A stretch of DNA of 64,000 nucleotides, taken from NCBI RefSeq assembly GCF_010669285.1, contig NZ_CP048711.1, forward strand, positions 3,782,001 through 3,846,000, given 5' to 3'. This DNA is from Kineobactrum salinum. GTDB lineage: Bacteria > Pseudomonadota > Gammaproteobacteria > Pseudomonadales > Halieaceae. The notes beneath the pieces are model-generated. The model was not told the origin of the DNA. It searched no databases and saw only the letters and a program-made list of their open reading frames with translations. The position numbers were made by a program, and so were the translations under genes. The stretch's first letter is position 1. Every line of letters begins with the position of its first letter. Shown one piece after another: positions 52,687-63,166 of this stretch.

Positions 52687-54314
52687 ACCAGAATCATATC
52701 AACGGGCGCAGGAGTATCGGCGGTCACTCCATCCGCTGGGATGCAGGTCGAGCCGAGGCGGCCTACAGAGATGGATGGTGGGTGCGCGAGACACTGGCCG
52801 ACTCTCTAGAGCGGGAAGCTCGGGAGTCGCCCGATAGAATCCTCCTTGTCGATGGAGATATTCATCTTTGTGCCCGTGAGGCTCATCATCGGGTCACCCA
52901 TCTCGCCCAGATATTACTTGATCGGACCCCGACAGGCAGCGTGGTGTCATTCATGTTGCCCAACTGGCATGAAGCGGCGTTGATTTACCATGCCATTACC
53001 CTGGCTGGCATGGTTGCACACCCGATCCTGCCCTCTCTACGCGACCAGGAACTCTGGTTCATGCTCAGCGATTCCCGCTCCCGCCTCCTGTTCATTCCCT
53101 CGGCATACCGTGGTCACGACTACGTAGAAATGGTGAAACGGGTTACCGGAGATCTGCCACAGGCGCCTGATGTGATCGTACTACGCGGGGACGCAGGAGA
53201 GTACATTGCCTATTCGGACCTGGAGCGGTCCACTGTCTCAGGCAGTCTACCGCATCTGGACCCGGATGCCGTGAGGCTCATCATGTACACCTCTGGTACC
53301 ACTGGCCGCTCCAAAGGAGTTCTGCACACCCACAATACGCTGCATGCCCTCTTAATGCAGATTGGTCAGCACTGGCTTGTTGAACCCGGCGACACCTTCC
53401 TGGTGCCATCCCCGATCAGTCACATAGGTGGTTCCATCTACGCTTTTGAGGCGCCACTGCTACTCGGTACAGCGGCAATATTAATGGATCAGTGGAACCC
53501 GGAAGCCGCCCTGTTCCTGGCGACAACAACCCCCTGCACCCATATCTGCGGAGCAACTCCCTTCCTGCAAAGTTTGCTTGACGTAGCTGAGCGAGTCGAT
53601 GAACACCTGCCCGACCTGAAACTCTTCGTTTGTGGCGGTGCATCAGTACCGCCTTCCCTGATAAAAGCGGCCACTGCGCATTTTAGTGGTGCCTGCGTAA
53701 CTCGAGTTTATGGCTCTACCGAAGTCCCTGTAACCACTGTCGGTTGTACCGGACACAACGAGCTGGGCTATGCCGCCACTACTGATGGCCGCTCCGGCAT
53801 TGCCGAGATTCGACTCGCAGACGGTGCTGGTGACGTAGGAGAGATTCTCGTTCGCGGACCCCAGATGCTCGTCGGTTACCTCCACGGTGAAGCAGAGTCT
53901 GAGGTTTTCGACAATCAGGGCTTCTACCGCACCGGCGACCTAGGCCGCTGGATTGATGACAAATACCTCGTGGTGTCCGGACGAGTGAAAGACATCATCA
54001 TCCGCAATGGCGAGAATATCTCACCAAAGGAAATCGAAGATCTCCTCATGGAACATCCACAGATCAAGGAAGTTGCAATAGTCGGCCTGCCAGACGCGCG
54101 AACCGGTGAGCGCGCGTGTGCGGTAGTGGTTGTCAAAGGGGGAATTGCCCCCGATGTTAATACGCTGGCGCAGTTTCTGGATCAGCGTGGATTGGCAAAG
54201 TTCAAATTTCCAGAGGACGTTGTTGTTCGAAACGTCCTCCCCAAGAACGAAGCCGGAAAGGTTCTTAAGCACCAGCTACGGACTGATCTCATTCAGTCGG
54301 GAGAAACTTCATGA
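52683..54314 (+). CDS. Acyl-CoA synthetase (AMP-forming)
   Basis: 543 residues of the ANL superfamily: MYTSGTTGRSKGVLHTHNTL (P-loop), VYGSTEVPVTTVG (A5), YRTGDLGRWIDDKYLVVSGR, VKDIIIRNGENISPKEIEDL and LPKNEAGKVLKHQLR with the adenylation Lys. It activates a carboxylic acid to its CoA ester. It overlaps the ACAD upstream and the SDR downstream by four bases each, so it lies in a tight operon. The acid may be the product of the PQQ/GMC oxidation steps. Confidence 0.92.
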   Translation: MNQNHINGRRSIGGHSIRWDAGRAEAAYRDGWWVRETLADSLEREARESPDRILLVDGDIHLCAREAHHRVTHLAQILLDRTPTGSVVSFMLPNWHEAALIYHAITLAGMVAHPILPSLRDQELWFMLSDSRSRLLFIPSAYRGHDYVEMVKRVTGDLPQAPDVIVLRGDAGEYIAYSDLERSTVSGSLPHLDPDAVRLIMYTSGTTGRSKGVLHTHNTLHALLMQIGQHWLVEPGDTFLVPSPISHIGGSIYAFEAPLLLGTAAILMDQWNPEAALFLATTTPCTHICGATPFLQSLLDVAERVDEHLPDLKLFVCGGASVPPSLIKAATAHFSGACVTRVYGSTEVPVTTVGCTGHNELGYAATTDGRSGIAEIRLADGAGDVGEILVRGPQMLVGYLHGEAESEVFDNQGFYRTGDLGRWIDDKYLVVSGRVKDIIIRNGENISPKEIEDLLMEHPQIKEVAIVGLPDARTGERACAVVVVKGGIAPDVNTLAQFLDQRGLAKFKFPEDVVVRNVLPKNEAGKVLKHQLRTDLIQSGETS

Positions 54315-55114
54315 ACCAGGACATTGAGATGGTGGCCCCACGTCACACCAAAGTTGCTGTCATTACTGGCGCCGGGAGTGGCATCGGACTGGCCTGCGCC
54401 AAGAAATTAAGTGCAGCCGGCATCGCTATCGTTGGTGTTGGTCGCACTGTAGAGAAACTCAAGGAACTGGAGCGGGTAATCGACAAACCGGACCAAATAG
54501 CAACGGTGGCCATCGACGTCACCTGGGAAGATGCTCCTCAGCGTATTGTTCAGGTGGCGCTTGATCACTGGGGCCATATCGACTTTCTAATCAACAATGC
54601 GGGCGTTGGCAGCCCCAAGCCACTACATGAAGCGGACGATGACAATCTCGACCACTTTCTCAACGTGATGCTGCGTGCCCCATTCAGGCTTAGCCGTGAG
54701 GCGCTCCCGCACATGCCAGCAGGTTCCGCTGTGATCAATATCTCTTCAACCTTTGCAGTAATTGGTGGGCTGCGTGGGGGCGCCTACTCAGCAGCGAAAG
54801 CAGGCCTGGACGGGCTCACACGGCATATCGCATGCCAGTATGGAGCTTCCGGAATTCGTGCCAACTCGGTGGCACCGGGGGTGATTTATACTGAAATGAC
54901 TGAAAGCAGACTGAAAGACGAGAGCTTTCGGAGAATGAATGTGGAAATGACACCACATACTCGTCTTGGTCGGGTAGAAGATGTGGCAGGAACAGTCGCG
55001 TTCCTGTGCTCTGACGATGGAAGCTTCATAAACGGACAAACAATCGTGGTTGATGGTGGATGGACATCCACAAAATATTTCTCCGAGCGTGGCCGTACTT
55101 CGGTTTGGACCTAA
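54311..55114 (+). CDS. Short-chain dehydrogenase/reductase
   Basis: 267 residues. TGAGSGIGLACAKKLSAAGI, NNAGVGSPKPLHE, ISSTFAVIGG and active-site YSAAKAG define a classical SDR. The Arg in GVGRTVEKL after beta-2 may favour NADP. It overlaps the synthetase gene by four bases. It probably handles a hydroxyacyl-CoA or a related alcohol. Confidence 0.88.
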   Translation: MNQDIEMVAPRHTKVAVITGAGSGIGLACAKKLSAAGIAIVGVGRTVEKLKELERVIDKPDQIATVAIDVTWEDAPQRIVQVALDHWGHIDFLINNAGVGSPKPLHEADDDNLDHFLNVMLRAPFRLSREALPHMPAGSAVINISSTFAVIGGLRGGAYSAAKAGLDGLTRHIACQYGASGIRANSVAPGVIYTEMTESRLKDESFRRMNVEMTPHTRLGRVEDVAGTVAFLCSDDGSFINGQTIVVDGGWTSTKYFSERGRTSVWT

Positions 55115-55294
55115 ATTTCTGGGCCCTGGGATTGCAACTGAATTGTGCAGACCTTTTTCAGGACTGTAGCTATTGATGGCGTTGAGGGCGTCGCGGATTT
55201 CAGTTGTCTCGGGCAGGGTGTATTCAGGGGGTCAGTTTTCTGCCTCGTGGCTGGAAGTAAAACGTGCAACTTGAGACTTTAGGAGACGAAAGGC

Positions 55295-56460
55295 ATGGAA
55301 TTTGGTTGGTCGGCAGAGGAAGTCTCACACCGAAAGTGGATTAGGGAGGTCTTGGATAAGTTACTTCCTTCGAACTGGGAGTCGATCTCAGTGCATGGTC
55401 CAGGCAGTGACGCACAGACAGAATTTTCCCGGGATTTCTGCAGGAATCTGGCTGCAGAAGGACTATTGGTGTCGCACTGGCCAGTCGAACACGGTGGTGA
55501 GGATGCCCCAGTATGGCAGCAGTTCATTCTCGGTGAGGAGATGTGGGCAGCAGGCGAGCCGCGTGGCCCACAATATATGAATGTTAACTGGGTGGGACCG
55601 GTGCTCATCCGGTTCGGTACCAGTACCCAACTAGACAAATTTCTGCCTCCCATCCGGCACGGTGATGCGGTTTGGTGTCAGGGATTTTCAGAGCCGGAGG
55701 CAGGTTCAGATCTTGCCGCGTTGCGCACTCAGGCCGTGCCCGTGGAGGGTGGCTACCGGGTTACGGGAGCGAAGATCTGGACGTCCTATGCGGGCCATGC
55801 CGGCCGATGCTTTTTACTGGCACGGGTACCGTCATCGCATGGTGGTGAGAAGGGTAAGGGCGGTATCGTTATTCTGCTCACTGACATGACGTCACCCGGA
55901 ATACGCGTGAAGCAGATTCCGGCACTGATTGGAGAAGGGGATATCCACGAAGTCTTCTTTGACGACGTCTTCGTGCCCTCAGAGGACAGGCTGGGCGAGG
56001 AGGGCAGGCATGGGAAATCATCCAGTACGCACTTCAGAATGAGAGAGTAGGTATTGCACGGTACGAATTTTCCCGGCGGATGCTGGATCGCGGGGTCGCG
56101 ACGCTGAAGGCGGCTGGCCGCTGGGAGGCACCGGCTGTCCAGGAGCGAGCGGCGCGCGCATTGATGTTGTGTGAGGCCGCGCGTCTGCTGGTGTACCGTG
56201 TAGTCGACGGCAAAGCCCGCTACCTGGCGCATGATGCATTTCCCAGCGTGGCACGCTGGGCGATAGTGCAGGCGGACACCGGTGTGAACGAGTTCCTCAC
56301 GGAGTTTCTTCCGGAGGGGCTGATCGGTAAGGATTCCGTTCAATTGGCGCACCACCAGCGTGCGATCGCCGCAGGCATTGCGTCCGGTGCAGCGGAGATT
56401 CAGCTCAACCTGATTGCTCGACGCTGGTTGGGACTTCCGGGAGAGGGGCACAAACAATGA
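55295..56460 (+). pseudogene. Acyl-CoA dehydrogenase, beta-type, one-base frameshift
   Basis: Frame one reads LLVSHWPVEHGGEDAPVW, WCQGFSEPEAGSDLAALRTQ, TGAKIWTSYAGHAGR and DVFVPSEDRLGEEG, then runs off. Restoring one G near 56007-56008 gives RAWEIIQYALQNERVGIARY and then ARYEFSRRMLDRG...SGAAEIQLNLIARRWLGLP to 56460. About 388 residues in all. The GTxEIxRNxIAxRxLGLP tail identifies the beta-type partner, with SGAAEIQLN here. The stop overlaps the next ACAD. Either decay or an error in the consensus. Confidence 0.82.
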
Positions 56461-57383
56461 ATTTTGCAATGACAAGCGACCAGATAAGTGTTCTGACTGA
56501 GGTCGATAGGCTGCTGGGGCGGTTGCCTCAACAAGGGGCGTCGGAGCCTGAGTTAGCGCCCTATAGTGACCTGCTGGACAGTTTGATTTCTGAGGCAGGG
56601 TTTCTGGATATCGCGAGAGAAGAGGGTTTTGGAATACTGGACGCGGCGCTATTGGTAGAACGACTGGCGAGAGAGCCACATATTGTTGAGGCGGCAGCAT
56701 CGTCAGTCGTTGCCCCGGGTTTGGGCTTGGCTGCGGGTCTGCGACCGGTAGCTCTGGTATCTGGTGAGGCGACGCGGCCCGCGCGCTTCTTGTCCCGGGC
56801 GCAGGTATTGCTGGTGGACTGCGGCGACCGCGCGCTGGCGGTGACCGTTGACCCATCAAGGGTCATGAAATTGGAGAGTATCTTTGCCTATCCCTATGGC
56901 CAGCTGGACAGCCTGGAGGGTCTTGACGTACAAGAGATCAATGATGTGGCGACTTTGCGTCGCCGTTGGCGTATCGCGATGGCTGCGGAGGCAGCCGGGT
57001 GTATGGCGGGTGCTCTGGCGTTGGTTATCGACCATGTAAAGGCGCGCTGGGCTTTTGGTCGGCCGTTGGGTGCGTTCCAGGCAATCCAGCATCGGCTGGC
57101 CATGGCTGCGGAAACCGCCGAGTCCAGCAAGTTGTTGGCACTGCGTGCGGCGTGGTCCGATGATGAAGGCGATGCTGCGTTGGCTGCAGGATTCGCGCAG
57201 ATCCGGATCGCTCAGTTCACCTATGACCTGCATCAGTTTACCGGAGCCATGGGACTGACGCTGGAGTACCCCTACACTTGTGGACGTATCGGTTGCGAGC
57301 GCTCTCCGGGGAGCTCGGTGGTGGTACCGCGCAGGCATGTGAAGCAGCCAGGTGTGCCTGGCCGGAAACCGCAGCATGAGTAG
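56457..57383 (+). CDS. Acyl-CoA dehydrogenase, short alpha-type
   Basis: 308 residues, shorter than usual ACADs (about 380), with a reduced middle domain. The C-terminal part reads ARWAFGRPLGAFQAIQHRLA and LHQFTGAMGLTLEYPYTCGR, where alpha-type partners usually have QxHGGxGFTxE. Short members with a lost or altered active site occur in heterotetrameric ACADs of steroid catabolism, where they pair with a catalytic partner. It is flanked by beta-type ACADs on both sides (overlaps of 4 and 8 bp). Confidence 0.85.
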   Translation: MNFAMTSDQISVLTEVDRLLGRLPQQGASEPELAPYSDLLDSLISEAGFLDIAREEGFGILDAALLVERLAREPHIVEAAASSVVAPGLGLAAGLRPVALVSGEATRPARFLSRAQVLLVDCGDRALAVTVDPSRVMKLESIFAYPYGQLDSLEGLDVQEINDVATLRRRWRIAMAAEAAGCMAGALALVIDHVKARWAFGRPLGAFQAIQHRLAMAAETAESSKLLALRAAWSDDEGDAALAAGFAQIRIAQFTYDLHQFTGAMGLTLEYPYTCGRIGCERSPGSSVVVPRRHVKQPGVPGRKPQHE

Positions 57384-58503
57384 GCCGATCAGTGAGTTCC
57401 GCACGGAGGTTCGCTCGTGGTTGAACGAGCATGTTCCACCAAAGCAGGCGCCACATGATGGTTCGGCGGCGCGAGCGTTCGTACTCGATTGGCAGCGCAT
57501 CCAGGCTGAGGGTGGTTGGGCAGGTATATCATGGCCTCAGTCTGTCGGCGGCTGTGGGCTCTCAGTTTCTGAGCAAATTGTGTGGTTCGAAGAGTATGTG
57601 CGGGCAGGGGCGCCGTCTGTGCTCAATCCGCTATTCGTCGCACTAAATCATGCTGGACCCACCTTGATTGCGTGTGGGACGCCAGAGCAGCAGGCCGAGC
57701 ATTTGCCTCATATCCTCAACGGTGAGGTGATCTGGTGTCAGGGCTTTTCCGAACCGAACGCGGGCTCTGATCTTGGGGGACTTAGAGCCCGTGGGCGAGT
57801 GGAGGGTGATCAGCTTGTCATCAACGGTCAGAAAATCTGGTCAAGCTATGCGGACATCGCAGACTGGCAGGAGATGCTGGTTCGTACTGACCCAGAGGCG
57901 CGAACTGGACAGGCGTTATCGTGGGTGATAGTACCAATGGAGACAGATGGAATCACCGTCCGCCCCATCGCAACCATGGCAGGTGCCGCTACATTCTGCG
58001 AAGTGTTCTATGACGAGGTGCGTGTGCCTCTGGCAAATGTTGTCGGTGGCTTAAACAACGGTTGGGCAACAGCGATGTCAACGCTTGGCTTCGAACGGGG
58101 TACCGCAGCCTTGGCGCTACTTATGGATCTTGTGTGGCGCGTTGATGAGCTGCTGCGCGACTGTCCGGTTGCCAGGCCACTGATGCGGAGTCGCCTGGCT
58201 GAGCTTCGGGCGGAAGGCAGGTCAATCCTGTCCATGAACTACCGTTTGGCCTTGGAGTCGCAGAACTCGGTACCGGACTCGGGTGGTTCGTTGGTGCGGC
58301 TCGCCTTTGCCGAATTTGCGCAACGGGTGTCTGCCGCGGCAGTCGAACTCTACGGTATCGAGAGTGACAAGGTGACGGGTTTCCATGGTTGGGGCTACGA
58401 GTACCTGCACTCATTTTCGGAAACTATTGCCGGAGGTACAGCAGAGATCCAGCGGGACATCATCGCTGAGCGCGTCTTGGGCTTGCCAAAAGGATCCAGG
58501 TAG
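57376..58503 (+). CDS. Acyl-CoA dehydrogenase, beta-type
   Basis: 375 residues from ATG 57376. Motifs are WAGISWPQSVGGCGLSVSEQ, WCQGFSEPNAGSDLGGLRAR, INGQKIWSSYADIADWQEML and AGGTAEIQRDIIAERVLGLP. This is likely the catalytic partner of the short ACAD upstream. It is the last gene of island B, and after its stop the sequence becomes non-coding up to the tRNA gene. Confidence 0.9.
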   Translation: MSRPISEFRTEVRSWLNEHVPPKQAPHDGSAARAFVLDWQRIQAEGGWAGISWPQSVGGCGLSVSEQIVWFEEYVRAGAPSVLNPLFVALNHAGPTLIACGTPEQQAEHLPHILNGEVIWCQGFSEPNAGSDLGGLRARGRVEGDQLVINGQKIWSSYADIADWQEMLVRTDPEARTGQALSWVIVPMETDGITVRPIATMAGAATFCEVFYDEVRVPLANVVGGLNNGWATAMSTLGFERGTAALALLMDLVWRVDELLRDCPVARPLMRSRLAELRAEGRSILSMNYRLALESQNSVPDSGGSLVRLAFAEFAQRVSAAAVELYGIESDKVTGFHGWGYEYLHSFSETIAGGTAEIQRDIIAERVLGLPKGSR

Positions 58504-58988
58504 GTATGTAGGGCGAAACGTGCACGATCCTGAATGGACTTCCCCTGGTTCATGGAGATTTCTAGCTTATTCTGTACGCTCTAGTATCCTGTGCGTCCCG
58601 CATGAGCGACCGCGACAAGATCGTAAGCATTGAATATCATACTTCTCCGGCGGTGGAAAGATAGTCACCGAGGAAGGGGACCGACACCCCCCTTTTCATG
58701 AAGCTAGCCAATACTCTGGATCACGTCGAGTGTATTGCGGTCCAATCGATCAAGTCGCGTACAATCGTGTTTCTCGTTACAAGCACAACCCAAGTCTGTT
58801 CGCATGAGTCTGTTAGTGGCATCTCCTGTACGAGAAAGGATCCATCAGACCCCAGGGGGAAGGATGTCCGAGATCTGCTAGCTGACCGAATTCTGGGTTG
58901 CGTAGTTTGAGAATTGGCTTGCTGAGATTTTATGTTGTTATTTATTTGGTTATATTCATTATGTAACTTATTGATAATATTGATATTA
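58504..58988. other. Island-B right margin, no gene
   Basis: A 485-bp stretch between the last ACAD and the tRNA gene. It contains the solo inverted-repeat end (58535-58577) and a very AT-rich tail (58,915-58,988) directly against the tRNA 3' end. The AT-rich tail resembles that beside the second att copy at 28.9 kb. Small frames here are not supported. Confidence 0.5.
58535..58577 (+). repeat. Solo copy of the MITE-like terminus
   Basis: It matches 29286-29328 with two mismatches in 43 bases (TGGACTTCCCC..., ending ATTCTGT). Only one end is present, and the inverse arm found at 29339-29362 is missing. With the copy at 29.29 kb it forms a direct repeat enclosing 29 kb of island B. Confidence 0.8.
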
Positions 58989-59075
58989 TGGTACCGGAGG
59001 CCGGACTCGAACCGGCACGCGTTTTACCGCATCGGATTTTGAATCCGACGTGTCTACCAATTTCACCACTCCGGC
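58989..59075 (-). tRNA. tRNA-Leu (CAA)
   Basis: The 87-nt minus-strand sequence begins GCCGGAGTGGTGAAATTGGT and ends CTCCGGTACCA, with the CCA encoded. The anticodon loop is TTCAAAA with anticodon CAA (complement of 59039-59041), and there is a long variable arm as in class II tRNAs. The first acceptor pair is G-U rather than G-C. The 3' end faces left and abuts the accessory DNA, so this is the likely integration site. Confidence 0.97.
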
Positions 59076-59123
59076 AGAGAGGGCAAGCGGGTTGCGCACG
59101 GGGCGCACCCTGGAGAGCGCGCG

Positions 59124-59151
59124 ATTATAGCAACCGGGCCTCAAACTGCAA
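59124..59151 (-). promoter_or_regulatory. Promoter of tRNA-Leu
   Basis: On the minus strand TTGCAG (59146-59151) and TATAAT (59124-59129) are separated by 16 bp, with a GC-rich discriminator CGCGCG after the -10 as in stringently controlled stable-RNA promoters. Transcription would begin near 59117, about 40 bases before the tRNA 5' end. Confidence 0.8.
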
Positions 59152-59269
59152 TGATTTTCCTTAACCTCGGGCCAATTCAGGGTAGACTTCGCGCGGTCCC
59201 GCGAGCCTCAGGCACCGGCGACAGTTGGCCCCAGGGCTCAAATTTCTGAGTATCGAAGGAGAAAAGATC

Positions 59270-59548
59270 GTGGCAATGAAACTGGTCAAAAAGACCGCAG
59301 ATTACAGTATTTTTCAGCGCGGCGATGAGCGCTACGCCGTCAAGGACGTCTACAAGCAGCCTATCAACGGTGAAGACAAGGTGCGTATCCTGACCACTGA
59401 AGGCCTGGTCAAGGTCACCGCGCCAAAGGCGCCGGCTCCGGAGGAAGAGCCCGCGGCAGAAGAGGAAGTGGTTGCCGAGGAATCTTCGGCCGCTGAGGAA
59501 GCACCCGCCGAGGAAGCGGCTGAAGCAGAAGGTGAAGGCGAGAAGTAG
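59270..59548 (+). CDS. Small protein with acidic Glu/Ala tail, unknown
   Basis: 92 residues from GTG 59270, which has AAGGAG at ideal distance (ATG 59276 is an alternative). The first 55 residues (KKTADYSIFQRGDERYAVKD, VYKQPINGEDKVRILTTEGL) look like a compact beta-rich domain. The rest is a low-complexity acidic tail of Glu and Ala. I do not recognise the family. It stands alone before queA with its own terminator and is core-like in GC. Acidic tails of this sort can mediate protein contacts, but no role can be stated. Confidence 0.7.
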   Translation: MAMKLVKKTADYSIFQRGDERYAVKDVYKQPINGEDKVRILTTEGLVKVTAPKAPAPEEEPAAEEEVVAEESSAAEEAPAEEAAEAEGEGEK

Positions 59549-59569
59549 GCCTTCGCGCTGCGGGAGCAA

Positions 59570-59593
59570 AGCCGGCATCGGGCCGGCTTTTTT
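59570..59593 (+). terminator. Rho-independent terminator
   Basis: AGCCGGC and GCCGGCT form a 7-bp GC-rich stem with a five-base loop followed by six T's, 22 bp after the stop of the acidic-tailed protein. It ends only three bases before the queA start codon. Confidence 0.88.
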
Positions 59594-59596
59594 GCG

Positions 59597-61785
<2,189 letters not shown>

Positions 61786-61787
61786 GG

Positions 61788-62402
61788 ATGACTGCAGCGG
61801 ATTCTGCCGGTAGTCTTTTCGCTCGTCTGCAGCGCCACCATGCCCCGCGTCCTGAACCCTGGCGCGGCGAAGGCCGGCAGGCAGCAGTGCTGGTGGCCAT
61901 AACAGAGGAAGCAGAGCCCAGGGTGGTATTGGGCAGGCGGGCAGAGCATCTGCCGCTGCACCCCGGCGAGATCGCCTTTCCCGGCGGCAAGCGGGAGCCG
62001 GAGGATGCGACACCCTGGGACACCGCGCTGCGGGAAACCGAAGAGGAAATCGGCTGGCCGCGCATCGCGGTACAGCCGGTGGCGCAGTTGGGGGTGCTGC
62101 TAACCCGTTCCGGCTTTGCAGTGCATCCCTGCGTGGTACGGGTGGCGGAACTGCCGCCGATGCGGGTGGATCAAGAAGAGTTTGATGCGGTCTTCCTGGC
62201 GCCGCTGGCGCTGTTCGCGGAGCGGGCCCGGCTCCGGCTGGAGCGCATGCAGGTGGGCGATGAGCAGCGCTGGGTGCCGCATTACGAACTGGAGCATGGT
62301 ATCGTCTGGGGAGTCACCGCCAGAGTGCTCGCCCAACTGGTCAATACCGGTATGGACGCCGGGCTGGATCTTGACCCAGACAATGATGAGGAAGCGCAAT
62401 GA
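61788..62402 (+). CDS. Nudix hydrolase, CoA-pyrophosphatase-like
   Basis: 204 residues. The Nudix box reads [20 protein letters not shown] followed by EEIGW, and it is preceded by [13 protein letters not shown], the UPF0035/CoA-diphosphatase signature of the YeaB/NudL group. It hydrolyses CoA or related nucleotide diphosphates. ATG 61788 lies two bases after the tgt stop with GAGG just ahead, and the stop overlaps the next gene by four bases. Confidence 0.92.
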   Translation: MTAADSAGSLFARLQRHHAPRPEPWRGEGRQAAVLVAITEEAEPRVVLGRRAEHLPLHPGEIAFPGGKREPEDATPWDTALRETEEEIGWPRIAVQPVAQLGVLLTRSGFAVHPCVVRVAELPPMRVDQEEFDAVFLAPLALFAERARLRLERMQVGDEQRWVPHYELEHGIVWGVTARVLAQLVNTGMDAGLDLDPDNDEEAQ

Positions 62403-62920
62403 TATACAGTCTAGACGGCAAGCAGGTCACACTGCGCGGCAGTGGACATTTTATCGCGCCCAACGCCGCGGTAATTGGCGATGTCACCTTGCATGAGCAC
62501 AGCAGTGTCTGGTTCAGCTGTGTCTTGCGTGGCGATGCTGAGCGCATTGAGGTGGGTGCCGGCAGCAATATTCAGGATGGTGCGGTACTGCATGCGGACC
62601 CGGGCTTTCCGATGGTCGTGGGCGAGAATGTCACCGTCGGGCACAATGCGATGTTGCACGGTTGCAGCATTGGCGACGGCTCTTTGGTGGGTATTGCCGC
62701 GGTGGTGCTGAACGGCGCCAAAGTGGGCAGGAACTGCCTGATCGGCGCCGGCGCGCTGGTCACCGAGGGGATGGAGATTCCCGATGGCAGCCTGGTGTTG
62801 GGCGCCCCGGCCAAGGTGCGCCGCCAGTTGAGCGAGGAGCAGCAGGCGGAGTTGCAGTTGAACGCCGACCACTATGTCGGCAATGCAACCCGTTATGCCA
62901 GCGGGCTGCGGGAACAGTAA
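62399..62920 (+). CDS. Gamma-class carbonic anhydrase-like protein (YrdA family)
   Basis: 173 residues with a left-handed beta-helix hexapeptide repeat. Zinc-ligand-type His residues are in VLHADPGFP and [35 protein letters not shown] and a C-terminal helix complete the family pattern. Members bind zinc, and some have carbonic anhydrase activity. It overlaps the Nudix gene (ATGA) and the next gene (TAATG). Confidence 0.92.
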   Translation: MIYSLDGKQVTLRGSGHFIAPNAAVIGDVTLHEHSSVWFSCVLRGDAERIEVGAGSNIQDGAVLHADPGFPMVVGENVTVGHNAMLHGCSIGDGSLVGIAAVVLNGAKVGRNCLIGAGALVTEGMEIPDGSLVLGAPAKVRRQLSEEQQAELQLNADHYVGNATRYASGLREQ

Positions 62921-63114
62921 TGAGCGAACCCGAGGCACCTCGGTCGCCCTGTATTTCCGTCTGCCTGCTGGATGAGCACGATATCTGCCAGGGCTGTTAC
63001 CGCAGCGCCACCGAAATCACCGACTGGTTCATGGCGGAGCCGGCGGAAAAGCGGGATATCCTGCACCGCGCCCGGCAGCGCGAGCGGCAATACAATCCCG
63101 TGCGCCTGGACTAG
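62920..63114 (+). CDS. DUF1289-family small cysteine protein
   Basis: 64 residues: SPCISVCLLDEHDICQGCYR, then SATEITDWFMAEPAEKRDIL. The four cysteines (CxxxC...CxxC) with TEIxxW are the DUF1289 pattern, probably a metal- or Fe-S-binding small protein of unknown role. The start overlaps the stop of the gamma-carbonic anhydrase gene, so it is in the same operon. Confidence 0.9.
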   Translation: MSEPEAPRSPCISVCLLDEHDICQGCYRSATEITDWFMAEPAEKRDILHRARQRERQYNPVRLD

Positions 63115-63166
63115 TACCTAGTACGAATGGCAATTACTTTAGCTGACTCCGGTAGAAGGTCGGCGT

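Noticed and set aside
55786-56859. 357-residue minus-strand frame over the ACAD genes
   Set aside because: Both overlapping plus-strand genes show full ACAD motifs, and the antisense frame has no homology and unlikely composition.
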